8,845 bases of DNA from Clostridiaceae bacterium (GCA_012521455.1 JAAYMJ010000012.1:1-8845); one strand, 5' to 3'. Positions 1 to 8,194 are shown, counted from the first letter of the stretch. Made by a program: numbers and translations. Notes: generated by a model from the letters alone, not told the origin.

Positions 1-7
1 ATGAGAT

Positions 8-889
8 ATGGACTTAGTTGCAAAGTTTATTGATTACATAAAAAACGAAAAAAAGCTATCTGAAAACACCTTGCTATCTTACAAAAGGGATATTGAAAGC
101 TTTTTAAGGTATTTAAAAAGCGAAGATGACAGGGCGTTACTAAATGTATCAAAACAAACCATAGTTACATATCTTTTATATTTACAAAAAGAAAAGAAGG
201 CAACAACCACAATTTCAAGAAACCTTGCGTCCTTGCGGTCGCTATACCAATTTTTATACCGCAACGGCTACATTGAAAACGACCCCACATTGAATTTGGA
301 AACCCCGAAAGTGGAGAAAAAACTTCCCTTGATTTTGACCACAAAGGAAGTAGAACTACTTTTGGACCAGCCAAAGTGCGTGGATTTAAAAGGTTACCGC
401 GACAAAGCTATGCTTGAGCTTTTGTACGCCAGCGGTATAAGGGTTTCAGAACTAATTGCCTTGGATGTTACCGACTTTTCTGAAGAAGGCTCCTTTTTAA
501 ACTGCAGAAGCTCAAACCGTAAACGCCAAATCCCTCTGGGGTCAGTGTGCGTAAAAGCCCTAAAGGAATACATACATACGGCGCGGCCCATGTTGATACA
601 GGATAAAAACGAAAAGGCCTTATTTGTAAACTGCAACGGAACAAGGCTTACAAGGCAGGGCTTTTGGAAGATTATAAAAACCTACAAGGCCAAAGCCAAA
701 ATAAAAACCGAGATTACACCTCATACTTTGAGGCATTCCTTTGCGGCTCATCTTCTTGCAAACGGCGCGGACTTGGGTGCAATCTCCGAAATGTTAGGCC
801 ATTCCGACATATCCTCAACCCAGATTTATACAAAAATTATGAAAAATAAATTAGCGGAAATTTATAAAAAAGCCCACCCCAGGGCATAG
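8..889 (+). CDS. xerD: Tyrosine site-specific recombinase XerD
   Basis: A 293-residue tyrosine recombinase of normal XerD length. With XerC, XerD resolves chromosome dimers at dif sites at the septum. The N-terminal SAM-like core-binding domain spans about residues 1-90 and the catalytic domain about 108-290. Catalytic residues visible are R145 (in GIRVSEL), H239 and R242 (PHTLRH), H265 (LGHSD) and the nucleophile Y274 (TQIYT). The C-terminus ends in HPRA, as in E. coli XerD. XerD rather than XerC is chosen from that tail and from the pdp and dacF neighbours, which recall the Bacillus ripX-dacF neighbourhood. Odd point: the usual GKG hairpin holding the catalytic lysine reads R167-S168-S169; K172 lies four residues further on. 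The ATG at 8 gives the expected N-terminus, but its ribosome binding site lies at or before the window edge and cannot be checked. Confidence 0.93.
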   Translation: MDLVAKFIDYIKNEKKLSENTLLSYKRDIESFLRYLKSEDDRALLNVSKQTIVTYLLYLQKEKKATTTISRNLASLRSLYQFLYRNGYIENDPTLNLETPKVEKKLPLILTTKEVELLLDQPKCVDLKGYRDKAMLELLYASGIRVSELIALDVTDFSEEGSFLNCRSSNRKRQIPLGSVCVKALKEYIHTARPMLIQDKNEKALFVNCNGTRLTRQGFWKIIKTYKAKAKIKTEITPHTLRHSFAAHLLANGADLGAISEMLGHSDISSTQIYTKIMKNKLAEIYKKAHPRA

Positions 890-902
890 TATAAAGGTTA
901 TT

Positions 903-912
903 GGGGATCCCC
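903..912. repeat. 10-bp perfect palindrome GGGGATCCCC
   Basis: A GC-rich perfect palindrome lies 14 bases after the xerD stop, just before the larger hairpin at 924-958. It has no loop or T-tract of its own, so it is not a terminator by itself. No function can be assigned. Confidence 0.4.
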
Positions 913-923
913 TTTAAATATTG

Positions 924-966
924 GTGAAGCTTTAGGGTTCTTTATCCTAAAGCTTCACTGTCTTTT
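924..966 (+). terminator. Terminator-like hairpin between xerD and pdp
   Basis: GTGAAGCTTTAGG (924-936) and CCTAAAGCTTCAC (946-958) form a perfect 13-bp stem with a 9-nt loop, followed by TGTCTTTT. The stem is strong but the T-tract is short and interrupted, so termination may be partial. Only 37 bases separate the stem from the pdp start, and I see no -10 element there. The element may therefore act as an attenuator or RNA-processing site inside one xerD-pdp transcript. Confidence 0.6.
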
Positions 967-995
967 AGAGAAAATCCGAAAAAGGCGGGAATTAT

Positions 996-2285
996 ATGAA
1001 CATAGTCGAAATTATTGAAAAAAAGCGGGACAAAAAGGCCTTAACAAAAGCCGAAATAAACTATTTTGTAAAAGAATACACAAAGGGAAACATTCCCGAT
1101 TATCAGGCCTCCGCGCTGCTTATGGCAATATACCTAAACGGCTTAAACAAGGATGAAATTTATGAACTTACAATATCAATGAAAAATTCAGGCAAAACCA
1201 TGAATTTTTCAAGGCAGGACTTAATCTTTGCGGACAAGCACAGCACAGGAGGCGTTGGGGACAAGACCACTTTTTTAGTCCTTCCGTTGGTTTCCTGCTG
1301 CGGGATTTTCATGCCAAAGTTAAGCGGCAGGGGATTGGGCTTTACAGGAGGTACGGCGGATAAAATTGAAAGCGTGCCAGGCTTTAGGGCAAATCTGGAT
1401 TTTGGGGAATTTGAAAATTTGCTTTATAAAAACGGGGCGGTTTTGGCAACCCAGACAAATAACCTGACACCCGCGGATAAAAAAATATACGCCCTTAGGG
1501 ATGTTACGGGAACAGTTAGCAGCCTTCCCTTGATTGCCTCAAGCATAATGAGCAAAAAGCTGGCGATAAACTCAAACATAATTTGCCTTGACATAAAATG
1601 CGGAAGCGGCGCCTTTATGAAAACTTTTAAAGAGGCAGAAGAACTAGCCAATTTAATGATTGAAATAGGAAATTCCGCAAACCGCAAAATGTGCGCCGTA
1701 ATTTCCGACATGAGCCAGCCTTTGGGAAATGCCGTTGGAAACAGCCTTGAAGTGTATGAGGCCCTATCCGCGCTAAAAACAGGAAAACCCTATGATTTAA
1801 TAAAATTATCAAAAACCATTGCCGAATTGATATTGAAAAAAGCAGGAATTGAAAATGCCGGTGAAATAGTTTTGGAAAAATTAAGAAACGGGGAAGCTTA
1901 CCAAAAACTTTGCGATATAATTTCTTCCCAGGGCGGGGATATGGACGCGGTTTTGAGCCGTGATTTCAAAAGGGCAAAATTCCAAAAGGTTATTTATTCA
2001 AAGCAAAAGGGATATATAGAAAGCATAAACTGCGAACTAATCGGAAAAGCCTCGCTATATCTAGGCGCGGGAAGAATGAAACTGGGCGATGAAATCGATC
2101 ATAAGGCAGGCATTTACCTATATAAAAAAGTTGGGGACTTTGCAGATGTGGACGATAAGCTCTTTGAACTATACACCTCAAGCGAAGAGCGGCTCATTGA
2201 AGCTGAAAAAATGGCGCTTAAAGCGTATAAATTTTCCTCAAAAATGCCTGAAAAAAGGGACGTCATTTTAAAAATTATTGAATAG
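996..2285 (+). CDS. pdp: Pyrimidine-nucleoside phosphorylase
   Basis: A 429-residue cytoplasmic enzyme that splits uridine, thymidine or deoxyuridine with phosphate into the free base and (deoxy)ribose 1-phosphate in nucleoside salvage. The family signature is at residues 110-125 (SGRGLGFTGGTADKIE). The phosphate loop is K81-H82-S83-T84-G85-G86-V87-G88-D89. Base-contact residues R168, S183 and K187 fall at the same numbers I recall for Geobacillus PyNP, and T120 is kept. The all-alpha N-terminal domain covers about 1-65, the alpha/beta domain runs to about 330, and the C-terminal domain follows (GAGRMKLGD at 357-365). Residue 116 is Phe where many relatives have His. The ATG at 996 follows AGGCGGG (983-989) by 6 nt. 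The gene is 57 bp upstream of dacF with no terminator between, so the two are probably co-transcribed. A deoA-type thymidine phosphorylase is less likely given the length and the Gram-positive context. Confidence 0.93.
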   Translation: MNIVEIIEKKRDKKALTKAEINYFVKEYTKGNIPDYQASALLMAIYLNGLNKDEIYELTISMKNSGKTMNFSRQDLIFADKHSTGGVGDKTTFLVLPLVSCCGIFMPKLSGRGLGFTGGTADKIESVPGFRANLDFGEFENLLYKNGAVLATQTNNLTPADKKIYALRDVTGTVSSLPLIASSIMSKKLAINSNIICLDIKCGSGAFMKTFKEAEELANLMIEIGNSANRKMCAVISDMSQPLGNAVGNSLEVYEALSALKTGKPYDLIKLSKTIAELILKKAGIENAGEIVLEKLRNGEAYQKLCDIISSQGGDMDAVLSRDFKRAKFQKVIYSKQKGYIESINCELIGKASLYLGAGRMKLGDEIDHKAGIYLYKKVGDFADVDDKLFELYTSSEERLIEAEKMALKAYKFSSKMPEKRDVILKIIE

Positions 2286-2342
2286 TTAAGATGAAAATGT
2301 AAAACATAATGGTAAAAGAATATATAAAAAAAGGGGTATCGT

Positions 2343-3494
2343 ATGAAAAGACTAGTTTCTTTTGCCATATGTTTTACATTTTTATTTTCATTTTTAACTT
2401 TTAACGTATCCGCAGAAACTCCGCCTCTTTCGGTCAATGCCAAATCAGCATTGCTAATGGAGGCCGAAACAGGGACAATTTTATACGAACATAATATCCA
2501 TGAAAAACTGCCTCCCGCAAGCATTACAAAAATTATGACCATGCTTTTGGCTATGGACGCGATTAAAGCGGGGCAGATTAACTATGACACCATTGTCACA
2601 GGCAGTGAACGGGCAAAAAGCATGGGAGGATCCACAATTTACCTTGACGCAGGGGAACAGATTTCCGTACGCGATTTATTAAAAGGCATTGCCGTTGCCT
2701 CAGGAAATGACGCCTGCGTGGCAATCGCGGAACATATTGCGGGCAGCGAGGAAGCCTTTGTGGAAATGATGAACCAGCGTGCAAAAGAGCTTGGCATGAA
2801 CGACACACATTTTGTAAACACCAACGGGCTAGACGCGGAAGGCCATGTAACAAGCGCCTATGACGTTGCTTTAATGTCCAGGGAACTTTTAAATAAACAC
2901 CCCGAAATCACCGAGTATACAACCATTTGGATTGACTCGCTCAGGGGCGGGCAATTCCAGCTTGCAAACACCAATAAACTAATAAGGTTTTATCCCGGCG
3001 CAAACGGGCTAAAGACAGGATCTACCAGCAAAGCGCTATTTTGCGTATCAGCAACGGCAAAAAGGGACAACATGCAGCTTATTGCGGTAATTATGGCGTC
3101 CCCCACAAGCCAGGAAAGGTTTAACGCCGCCAGGACATTACTTGACTACGGCTTTGCAAACTACGCAATCGCAGGGGGAAACAAAGGGGATAAAATTGCC
3201 GAAGTAAAAGTGTCCAAAGGGGAAAAACAAACACTTCAGGTAGAGGCTGAAACTTCATATAAAACATTGGTAAAAAAGGCCCAAAAAAGCGCGGTAACAA
3301 CCCATATAGACTTGCCCGAGCAAGTGCAGGCACCAATTAAGAAAGGAGATAGGGTCGGCGAAATAAAACTAACGGTGGACAATGAGGTTATAATCAGTTC
3401 GCCCCTTGTGGCTTGCGAAGACGTAAAGCGGATTTCCCTCTTTTCCATGATTAAAAAAATCCTTGGACAATATTTAGCGAACAAGCAAAGTTAA
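2343..3494 (+). CDS. dacF: Secreted D-alanyl-D-alanine carboxypeptidase, DacF-type PBP
   Basis: A 383-residue serine DD-carboxypeptidase (peptidase S11) that removes the terminal D-Ala from peptidoglycan stem pentapeptides outside the membrane. The signal peptide is residues 1-24 with cleavage after VSA. Active-site motifs are S60-I-T-K63, S120-G-N122 and K224-T-G226. The transpeptidase-like domain covers about 28-270 and a PBP5-type C-terminal beta domain about 277-360. The tail, about 361-380, is short and probably amphipathic (ISLFSMIKKILGQYL), a typical membrane-surface anchor. AAGGGG at 2331-2336 sits 6 nt before the ATG. The link to xerD and pdp supports DacF, which in Bacillus is expressed during sporulation. 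No spoIIA genes follow here, so a sporulation role is not shown. DacA or DacB paralogues cannot be excluded from sequence alone. Confidence 0.92.
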   Translation: MKRLVSFAICFTFLFSFLTFNVSAETPPLSVNAKSALLMEAETGTILYEHNIHEKLPPASITKIMTMLLAMDAIKAGQINYDTIVTGSERAKSMGGSTIYLDAGEQISVRDLLKGIAVASGNDACVAIAEHIAGSEEAFVEMMNQRAKELGMNDTHFVNTNGLDAEGHVTSAYDVALMSRELLNKHPEITEYTTIWIDSLRGGQFQLANTNKLIRFYPGANGLKTGSTSKALFCVSATAKRDNMQLIAVIMASPTSQERFNAARTLLDYGFANYAIAGGNKGDKIAEVKVSKGEKQTLQVEAETSYKTLVKKAQKSAVTTHIDLPEQVQAPIKKGDRVGEIKLTVDNEVIISSPLVACEDVKRISLFSMIKKILGQYLANKQS

Positions 3495-3542
3495 AATTTT
3501 AACAACTTTCTCATTAATTATAGTTTACAAATTAAAATTTTA

Positions 3543-3603
3543 CGGCAAAGATGGTAAATTAAAAAAATTATTTCTGCCATCCTTGCCGATTTTGTTATTT
3601 TTC
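3543..3603 (+). terminator. Rho-independent terminator after dacF
   Basis: CGGCAAAGATGG (3543-3554) pairs with CCATCCTTGCCG (3577-3588) at 11 of 12 positions, with a 22-nt AT-rich loop. It is followed by the T-rich run ATTTTGTTATTTTTC. It lies about 50 bases after the dacF stop and separates the xerD-pdp-dacF group from pta-ackA. Confidence 0.72.
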
Positions 3604-3657
3604 ATATTATAAACTAGGGATTTTTGTGAAAACACTGTATATTTTACAGATTAAATA

Positions 3658-3686
3658 TTGTATCTTTTAAAAATTTAGTTTATAAT
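3658..3686 (+). promoter_or_regulatory. Probable sigma-A promoter of pta-ackA
   Basis: TTGTAT (3658-3663), a 17-bp spacer and a perfect TATAAT (3681-3686) lie about 40 bases upstream of the pta start and after the dacF terminator. The -35 matches consensus at only 3 of 6 positions. The surrounding DNA is very AT-rich, so chance matches are possible, but spacing and position fit. Confidence 0.6.
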
Positions 3687-3718
3687 AAAGTAGTTGATTA
3701 AAAATAGAGGGGATGTAG

Positions 3719-4732
<1,014 letters not shown>

Positions 4733-4769
4733 GTTTTTCTCAAAAGGTGAAAGGATTGAATTAGGTAAA

Positions 4770-5960
4770 ATGAAAATTTTAGTTATAAATGCCGGAAGTT
4801 CATCTTTAAAATACCAGCTTTTTGACATGGCTGACAGGAAAGTTTTGGCAAAGGGCTTGTGCGAAAGAATAGGCATAGATGGCTCCCGCCTAAAGCATAA
4901 ACCACTAAACAGCGACGAAATTATAATAGATAAGGAAATGAAAAACCACGCGCAAGCCATTCAAATAGTAATTGAAGCATTAACCAGTCCTGAATACGGC
5001 GTGATTTCCGATATGAGCGAAATTTCCGCGGTAGGGCACCGTGTGGTACACGGCGGTGAATTTTTCAAGTCATCGGTTGTTATTGACGAGGATGTTAAAA
5101 AAGCAATCGAAGAGTGCGTAAGCCTTGCGCCCCTTCACAACCCGCCAAATTTGATAGGTATTAAAGCCTGCGAGGAAATAATGCCGAATGTTAAGCAGGT
5201 TGCGGTATTTGACACCGCGTTCCATCAGACAATGCCCAAAAAAGCGTTTTTATACGCCCTTCCAATGGAAATGTATAAAAAACATAAAATCAGGAAGTAC
5301 GGTTTCCACGGCACAAGCCATAAATACGTTGCCCAAAGGGCGGCCGACATTTTGGGTAAGCCCATTGAAGAATTAAAAATCATAACCTGCCATCTTGGCA
5401 ACGGCTCCAGCGTTACAGCGGTTGACGGCGGGAAAAGCGTTGACACATCCATGGGCTTTACACCCTTAGACGGCATTATCATGGGAACCCGCTGCGGCAC
5501 AATTGACCCCGCGATTGTTGAATTTATTGCCCAAAAAGAAGGAATAAGCCTGTCTGAAGTTAACGACATATTGAATAAAAAGTCAGGGGTTTTAGGCATT
5601 TCAGGCATTAGCAGCGACTTTAGGGACTTGGAAAACGCGGCAAATGAAGGGAACGAAGACGCGGCATTAGCCCTAGACATGTTCGCATACAGCGTTACCC
5701 AATACATTGGAAGGTATATGGCGGCAATGGGGGGCTGCGACGCGATTGTGTTTACCGCAGGCATTGGCGAAAACAACAGCAAAATGAGGAAAAAAATCGT
5801 AAAAACCCTTGAATTTGCAGGCGTTAAAATTGACGAAGAAAAGAACAAAATCCGAGGTCAGGAAATTGACATCTCAACTGATGACGCAAAAATCAGGACT
5901 TTGGTTATACCAACAAACGAAGAATTAATGATTGCGTTAGAAACAGAAAAATTAGTATAA
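4770..5960 (+). CDS. ackA: Acetate kinase
   Basis: A 396-residue cytoplasmic kinase that makes ATP and acetate from acetyl phosphate and ADP. Active-site residues coincide with Methanosarcina thermophila numbering: N7, R91, D148, H180, R241 and E384. The first family signature ([12 protein letters not shown], 5-16) and the nucleotide-binding segments HLGNGSS (208-214) and GIGENN (331-336) are present. The reading frame stays open upstream to 4692, overlapping pta, but the extra 26 residues are lysine-rich and unlike the family. The ATG at 4770 starts exactly at the conserved [12 protein letters not shown]. No ideal Shine-Dalgarno sits before it: AAGGTGAAAGGA at 4743-4754 is distant and TAGG at 4762-4765 is close, so initiation may rely partly on coupling to pta. 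No clear terminator follows. Confidence 0.96.
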   Translation: MKILVINAGSSSLKYQLFDMADRKVLAKGLCERIGIDGSRLKHKPLNSDEIIIDKEMKNHAQAIQIVIEALTSPEYGVISDMSEISAVGHRVVHGGEFFKSSVVIDEDVKKAIEECVSLAPLHNPPNLIGIKACEEIMPNVKQVAVFDTAFHQTMPKKAFLYALPMEMYKKHKIRKYGFHGTSHKYVAQRAADILGKPIEELKIITCHLGNGSSVTAVDGGKSVDTSMGFTPLDGIIMGTRCGTIDPAIVEFIAQKEGISLSEVNDILNKKSGVLGISGISSDFRDLENAANEGNEDAALALDMFAYSVTQYIGRYMAAMGGCDAIVFTAGIGENNSKMRKKIVKTLEFAGVKIDEEKNKIRGQEIDISTDDAKIRTLVIPTNEELMIALETEKLV

Positions 5961-5985
5961 AATAGCAGGAAAAATAATATTTTTG

Positions 5986-6014
5986 TTGACAAGTAGTATT
6001 TTAGCATATATAAT
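5986..6014 (+). promoter_or_regulatory. Perfect-consensus sigma-A promoter for DUF177-rpmF
   Basis: TTGACA (5986-5991), a 17-bp spacer and TATAAT (6009-6014) match the vegetative consensus at all 12 positions. The expected start near 6021 gives a short leader of about 20 nt before the DUF177 ATG. It implies strong constitutive transcription of the ribosomal-protein unit, independent of ackA. Confidence 0.85.
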
Positions 6015-6030
6015 ATTGTTTGGATTTTGC

Positions 6031-6035
6031 AGGGG
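6031..6035 (+). promoter_or_regulatory. Ribosome binding site fixing the DUF177 start
   Basis: AGGGG lies 6 nt before the ATG at 6042. It overlaps codons that would follow a TTG start at 6027, so it supports the shorter protein. Confidence 0.65.
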
Positions 6036-6041
6036 TTGGAT

Positions 6042-6533
6042 ATGATTATCAATATTGCGTCCGTTTTAAACGGGGAAAAGGAAAGTATTAGTTTTTGTGG
6101 CGAAGAAAATTTTCCTGCCTTTGAGTTCAACGGCGAAAAACATGAATTTGTTGAGCCAATAAAGGTTTCGGGATGTGTTTCTTCAAAAGGCGAGATATTT
6201 GAGCTGGATTTAAAAATCACAGCGAAAATTGCCGCCTTATGTTCCCGTTGCACAAAACCATTGGTACACACAATGGAATTTGAAACCCTTGAAACCCTTT
6301 CTATAACAGAAGCTGATGAAGACGTAATTTATGTAAGCGGTACAACTTTGGATTTGAGCGATATTGTAAAAGAAAGCATTTACAACAATATGCCCATAAG
6401 GTTTTTGTGCGACAAAAACTGCAAAGGGCTTTGCCCAAAATGCGGCATAGATAAAAATGTCAAAGATTGTACCTGCGATGAAGAAAACAATAATTCAGTA
6501 TTTTCAAAGCTCGATGAGCTGTTTAAAAAATAG
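6042..6533 (+). CDS. DUF177 / YceD family protein, cysteine-rich
   Basis: A 163-residue member of the YceD/DUF177 family. These genes are widely found directly upstream of rpmF, and the family has been linked to 23S rRNA or large-subunit metabolism in plants and bacteria; the molecular role is not established. Cysteines group as C67-S-R-C70 and C123, C127, C131-P-K-C134, C143 and C145, which suggests metal binding in the Gram-positive form of the family. The segment [19 protein letters not shown] (117-135) is the recognisable family block. The C-terminus ends in a short helix (SKLDELFKK). No signal peptide or membrane segment is visible, so it should be cytoplasmic. rpmF begins 41 bp later on the same transcript. 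The start at 6042 is favoured over TTG 6027. Confidence 0.88.
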   Translation: MIINIASVLNGEKESISFCGEENFPAFEFNGEKHEFVEPIKVSGCVSSKGEIFELDLKITAKIAALCSRCTKPLVHTMEFETLETLSITEADEDVIYVSGTTLDLSDIVKESIYNNMPIRFLCDKNCKGLCPKCGIDKNVKDCTCDEENNNSVFSKLDELFKK

Positions 6534-6542
6534 TTTTGTATT

Positions 6543-6557
6543 GCCGCATCTGGCGGC
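6543..6557 (+). other. Short GC-rich stem-loop before the rpmF Shine-Dalgarno
   Basis: GCCGC (6543-6547) and GCGGC (6553-6557) form a 5-bp stem with a 5-nt loop. It ends 5 nt before the GGAGGT of rpmF, in otherwise AT-rich DNA. It might tune translation or mRNA processing, but it is short and a function is not shown. Confidence 0.35.
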
Positions 6558-6562
6558 GGAAT

Positions 6563-6568
6563 GGAGGT
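6563..6568 (+). promoter_or_regulatory. Strong ribosome binding site of rpmF
   Basis: GGAGGT lies 6 nt upstream of the ATG at 6575. It decides the start: the same frame is open from 6536, but that would add 13 residues that do not belong to L32. Confidence 0.85.
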
Positions 6569-6574
6569 AAAGTT

Positions 6575-6754
6575 ATGGCAGTTCCAAAGAGGAAAACATC
6601 CAAAGCTAGAAGGGATAAAAGAAGAGCAAATTGGAAGTTATTAATTCCTGGAATGGTTAAATGCCCAAAATGCCAGGCATTTAAATTGCCCCATCGCGTT
6701 TGCGGCGAATGTGGATTTTACAAAGGCAAGGAAGTAATCAAAAAAGAAGCTTAA
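6575..6754 (+). CDS. rpmF: Large-subunit ribosomal protein bL32
   Basis: A 59-residue ribosomal protein of the 50S subunit, with the typical [17 protein letters not shown] start, a basic N-terminal tail and a zinc ribbon. The four cysteines C30-P-K-C33 and C43-G-E-C46 make this the zinc-containing (C+) form; some Bacillota also encode a cysteine-free version used under zinc shortage. It is the second gene of the DUF177-rpmF transcript, with a terminator 16 bases after its stop codon. The fatty-acid/phospholipid genes (fapR or plsX) that often follow in Bacillota are not present. Confidence 0.97.
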   Translation: MAVPKRKTSKARRDKRRANWKLLIPGMVKCPKCQAFKLPHRVCGECGFYKGKEVIKKEA

Positions 6755-6769
6755 TAAAGCTTGAAGTTT

Positions 6770-6794
6770 AAGGACGGAAATCCCGTCCTTTTAA
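6770..6794 (+). terminator. Rho-independent terminator of rpmF
   Basis: AAGGACGG (6770-6777) and CCGTCCTT (6783-6790) form a perfect 8-bp stem with a 5-nt loop, running into TTTTAATC. It ends the DUF177-rpmF transcript. Confidence 0.85.
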
Positions 6795-6877
6795 TCTATT
6801 AAAATAAATAAACATATATGGGCTTTTTAAGCTGACTTCGAAAAGACAATGCAATATGTAAATAACCAATCTAAATT

Positions 6878-6914
6878 AAAAAACCGGTATAGTAAATACT
6901 ATACCGGTTTTTTT
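6878..6914. terminator. Bidirectional terminator between rpmF and GH27 gene
   Basis: AAACCGGTATAGTA (6881-6894) and TACTATACCGGTTT (6897-6910) form a long, essentially uninterrupted inverted repeat, flanked by an A-run (6878-6883) and a T-run (6908-6914). It therefore reads as a terminator on either strand. It sits immediately after the stop of the minus-strand GH27 gene and is its main terminator. It also backs up the rpmF terminator on the plus strand. Confidence 0.88.
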
Positions 6915-6915
6915 C

Positions 6916-8181
6916 CTATTTTAAAATTTTATATGCTTTTACCCCGTGGGGTGGGACTTCGGATACAACTTTATCTGAAACCTTTTTGCTTTCCTTGCTG
7001 AACACATCAGTAATAGTAACTTCGCCAGCGATCCCTAGCTCATCCAAAGATGTCTTTAATGTTAACTTATTTTCCGAAATATTAAACTGGGCAAGGTACA
7101 CATTTTTATTTTCATCATCAACGCTTGTCCAAACGGCGTAATTTTTAGTCCTTACCAATTCCCTGACATTTGAGCCGTGCTTTACCATCCTCAATAAATC
7201 AGTGTTTGTCATAAGCCCCAAAGTCCATTCGTCATTGTAAACCATGTCCCCGCCAAACATTAAAGGTGAGCGGAAAATGCACCAAAGAGCCATAAGGGTC
7301 ATTTGCTCATCTTTTGTAAATCGGGTATACCTGTCCCCATGGTGGCTTCTAATGCCAATCCTTCCCAGCGGCAGCATATCGCAGTCAGGCCAAGCCCCAA
7401 TTGTACTTCTCTCATTCCACATGGAACAAAGCTCAAAAGTGTCATAAAGCTGTTTCCAGTTATCCCAAAAATCGTCGCTCATTCTCCACATATTGGCATG
7501 ATTTATTAAATGCTGCGCCTCACCAATGGGGGCCGCGCCGGGGGAGAGGGAAAGGACAATGGGCCTTCCGGTTTTGTCAATCGCTTTTCTAATAAGCTCT
7601 GTTTCCCCTTTCCTGTAAGGCCTGCTTATATCGTCAACTTTTATATAATCAACGCCCCATTCGGCATACAATGAAATAATGGAGTCATAGTATTCCTGAG
7701 CCCCCACTTTATTTGGGTCAACCCCAAACATATCCGTATTCCATTCGCAATAACTTGTAGTATCGCAAATATCGGCGCAGGTTAAATTTGTTCCGTAAAC
7801 GGGAAGGCGTTTTAGCACCGCATACCGCGGAACCCCTCTTAAAATGTGAATGCCAAACTTCAAGCCCAGCGAGTGGACAAAATCCGCCAAAGGCTTAAAG
7901 CCCATTTTATTTGCGCTTGACGGGAAACGCTTTTCGCAGGGCATAAGTCTTCCGTATTCATCCATTACAAGTTCGGCAAAGGGGTTGTAAATGTCGCTTT
8001 TCGCGTTTGGCTCATACCATTGGATATCCACAACAATATATTCCCATCCGTATTCTTTTAAGTATTTGCTCATATAAAGGGCGTTTTGCCTGACTTCTTC
8101 CTCACGGACGCTGGCCCCGTAGCAATCCCAGCTGTTCCAGCCAAGGGGCGGGGTTGGTGCAAAACTGTGATGTGCTTTCAT
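6916..8181 (-). CDS. GH27 glycoside hydrolase (annotated class: alpha-galactosidase; specificity uncertain)
   Basis: A 421-residue GH27 retaining enzyme. A (beta/alpha)8 barrel spans about 8-320 and a C-terminal beta-sandwich about 335-421. The family opening is PPLGWNSW (11-18). The nucleophile is D183 (YIKVDD) and the acid/base D237 (R233-M-S-D-D237); the conserved WPDCDML (264-270) is the GH27 hallmark seen elsewhere as WNDPDML. No signal peptide is visible, so it should act in the cytoplasm on imported oligosaccharides. Sugar-contact positions differ from classical alpha-galactosidases: the Asp-Asp pair is D52-I53, the C-E-W loop is replaced by SLSPGAAP (211-218), and the usual GIY is GIH (110-112). 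A beta-L-arabinopyranosidase or other activity is possible. GGAGG at 8189-8193 lies 7 nt before the ATG. The gene has its own promoter and is divergent from a secreted-protein gene. Confidence 0.87.
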   Translation of the reverse strand: MKAHHSFAPTPPLGWNSWDCYGASVREEEVRQNALYMSKYLKEYGWEYIVVDIQWYEPNAKSDIYNPFAELVMDEYGRLMPCEKRFPSSANKMGFKPLADFVHSLGLKFGIHILRGVPRYAVLKRLPVYGTNLTCADICDTTSYCEWNTDMFGVDPNKVGAQEYYDSIISLYAEWGVDYIKVDDISRPYRKGETELIRKAIDKTGRPIVLSLSPGAAPIGEAQHLINHANMWRMSDDFWDNWKQLYDTFELCSMWNERSTIGAWPDCDMLPLGRIGIRSHHGDRYTRFTKDEQMTLMALWCIFRSPLMFGGDMVYNDEWTLGLMTNTDLLRMVKHGSNVRELVRTKNYAVWTSVDDENKNVYLAQFNISENKLTLKTSLDELGIAGEVTITDVFSKESKKVSDKVVSEVPPHGVKAYKILK

Positions 8182-8188
8182 AAAAAAA

Positions 8189-8193
8189 CCTCC
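8189..8193 (-). promoter_or_regulatory. Ribosome binding site of the GH27 gene
   Basis: On the minus strand GGAGG precedes the ATG by 7 nt, which confirms the start at 8181. Confidence 0.8.
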
Positions 8194-8194
8194 A

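Noticed and set aside
890..895. TATAAA after xerD as a -10 element for pdp
   Set aside because: No acceptable -35 is found 16-18 bases upstream, and it would place the strong hairpin in the leader without other support.
2114..2542. 142-codon minus-strand frame spanning the pdp-dacF junction
   Set aside because: It overlaps the conserved end of pdp and the signal peptide and SxxK region of dacF. Its sequence looks like the reverse of coding DNA, with no recognisable domain.
5225..5848. 207-codon open frame on the minus strand inside ackA
   Set aside because: It is entirely antisense to ackA, which has every catalytic residue. It resembles no known family and has no ribosome binding site that I can see. 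It is a composition-driven shadow.
6027..6041. TTG start for the DUF177 protein
   Set aside because: The AGGGG ribosome binding site lies inside this extension and is correctly spaced for the ATG at 6042.
6536..6574. Longer start for rpmF
   Set aside because: The 13 extra residues include the Shine-Dalgarno region itself and are not part of L32, which starts MAVPKRKTS.
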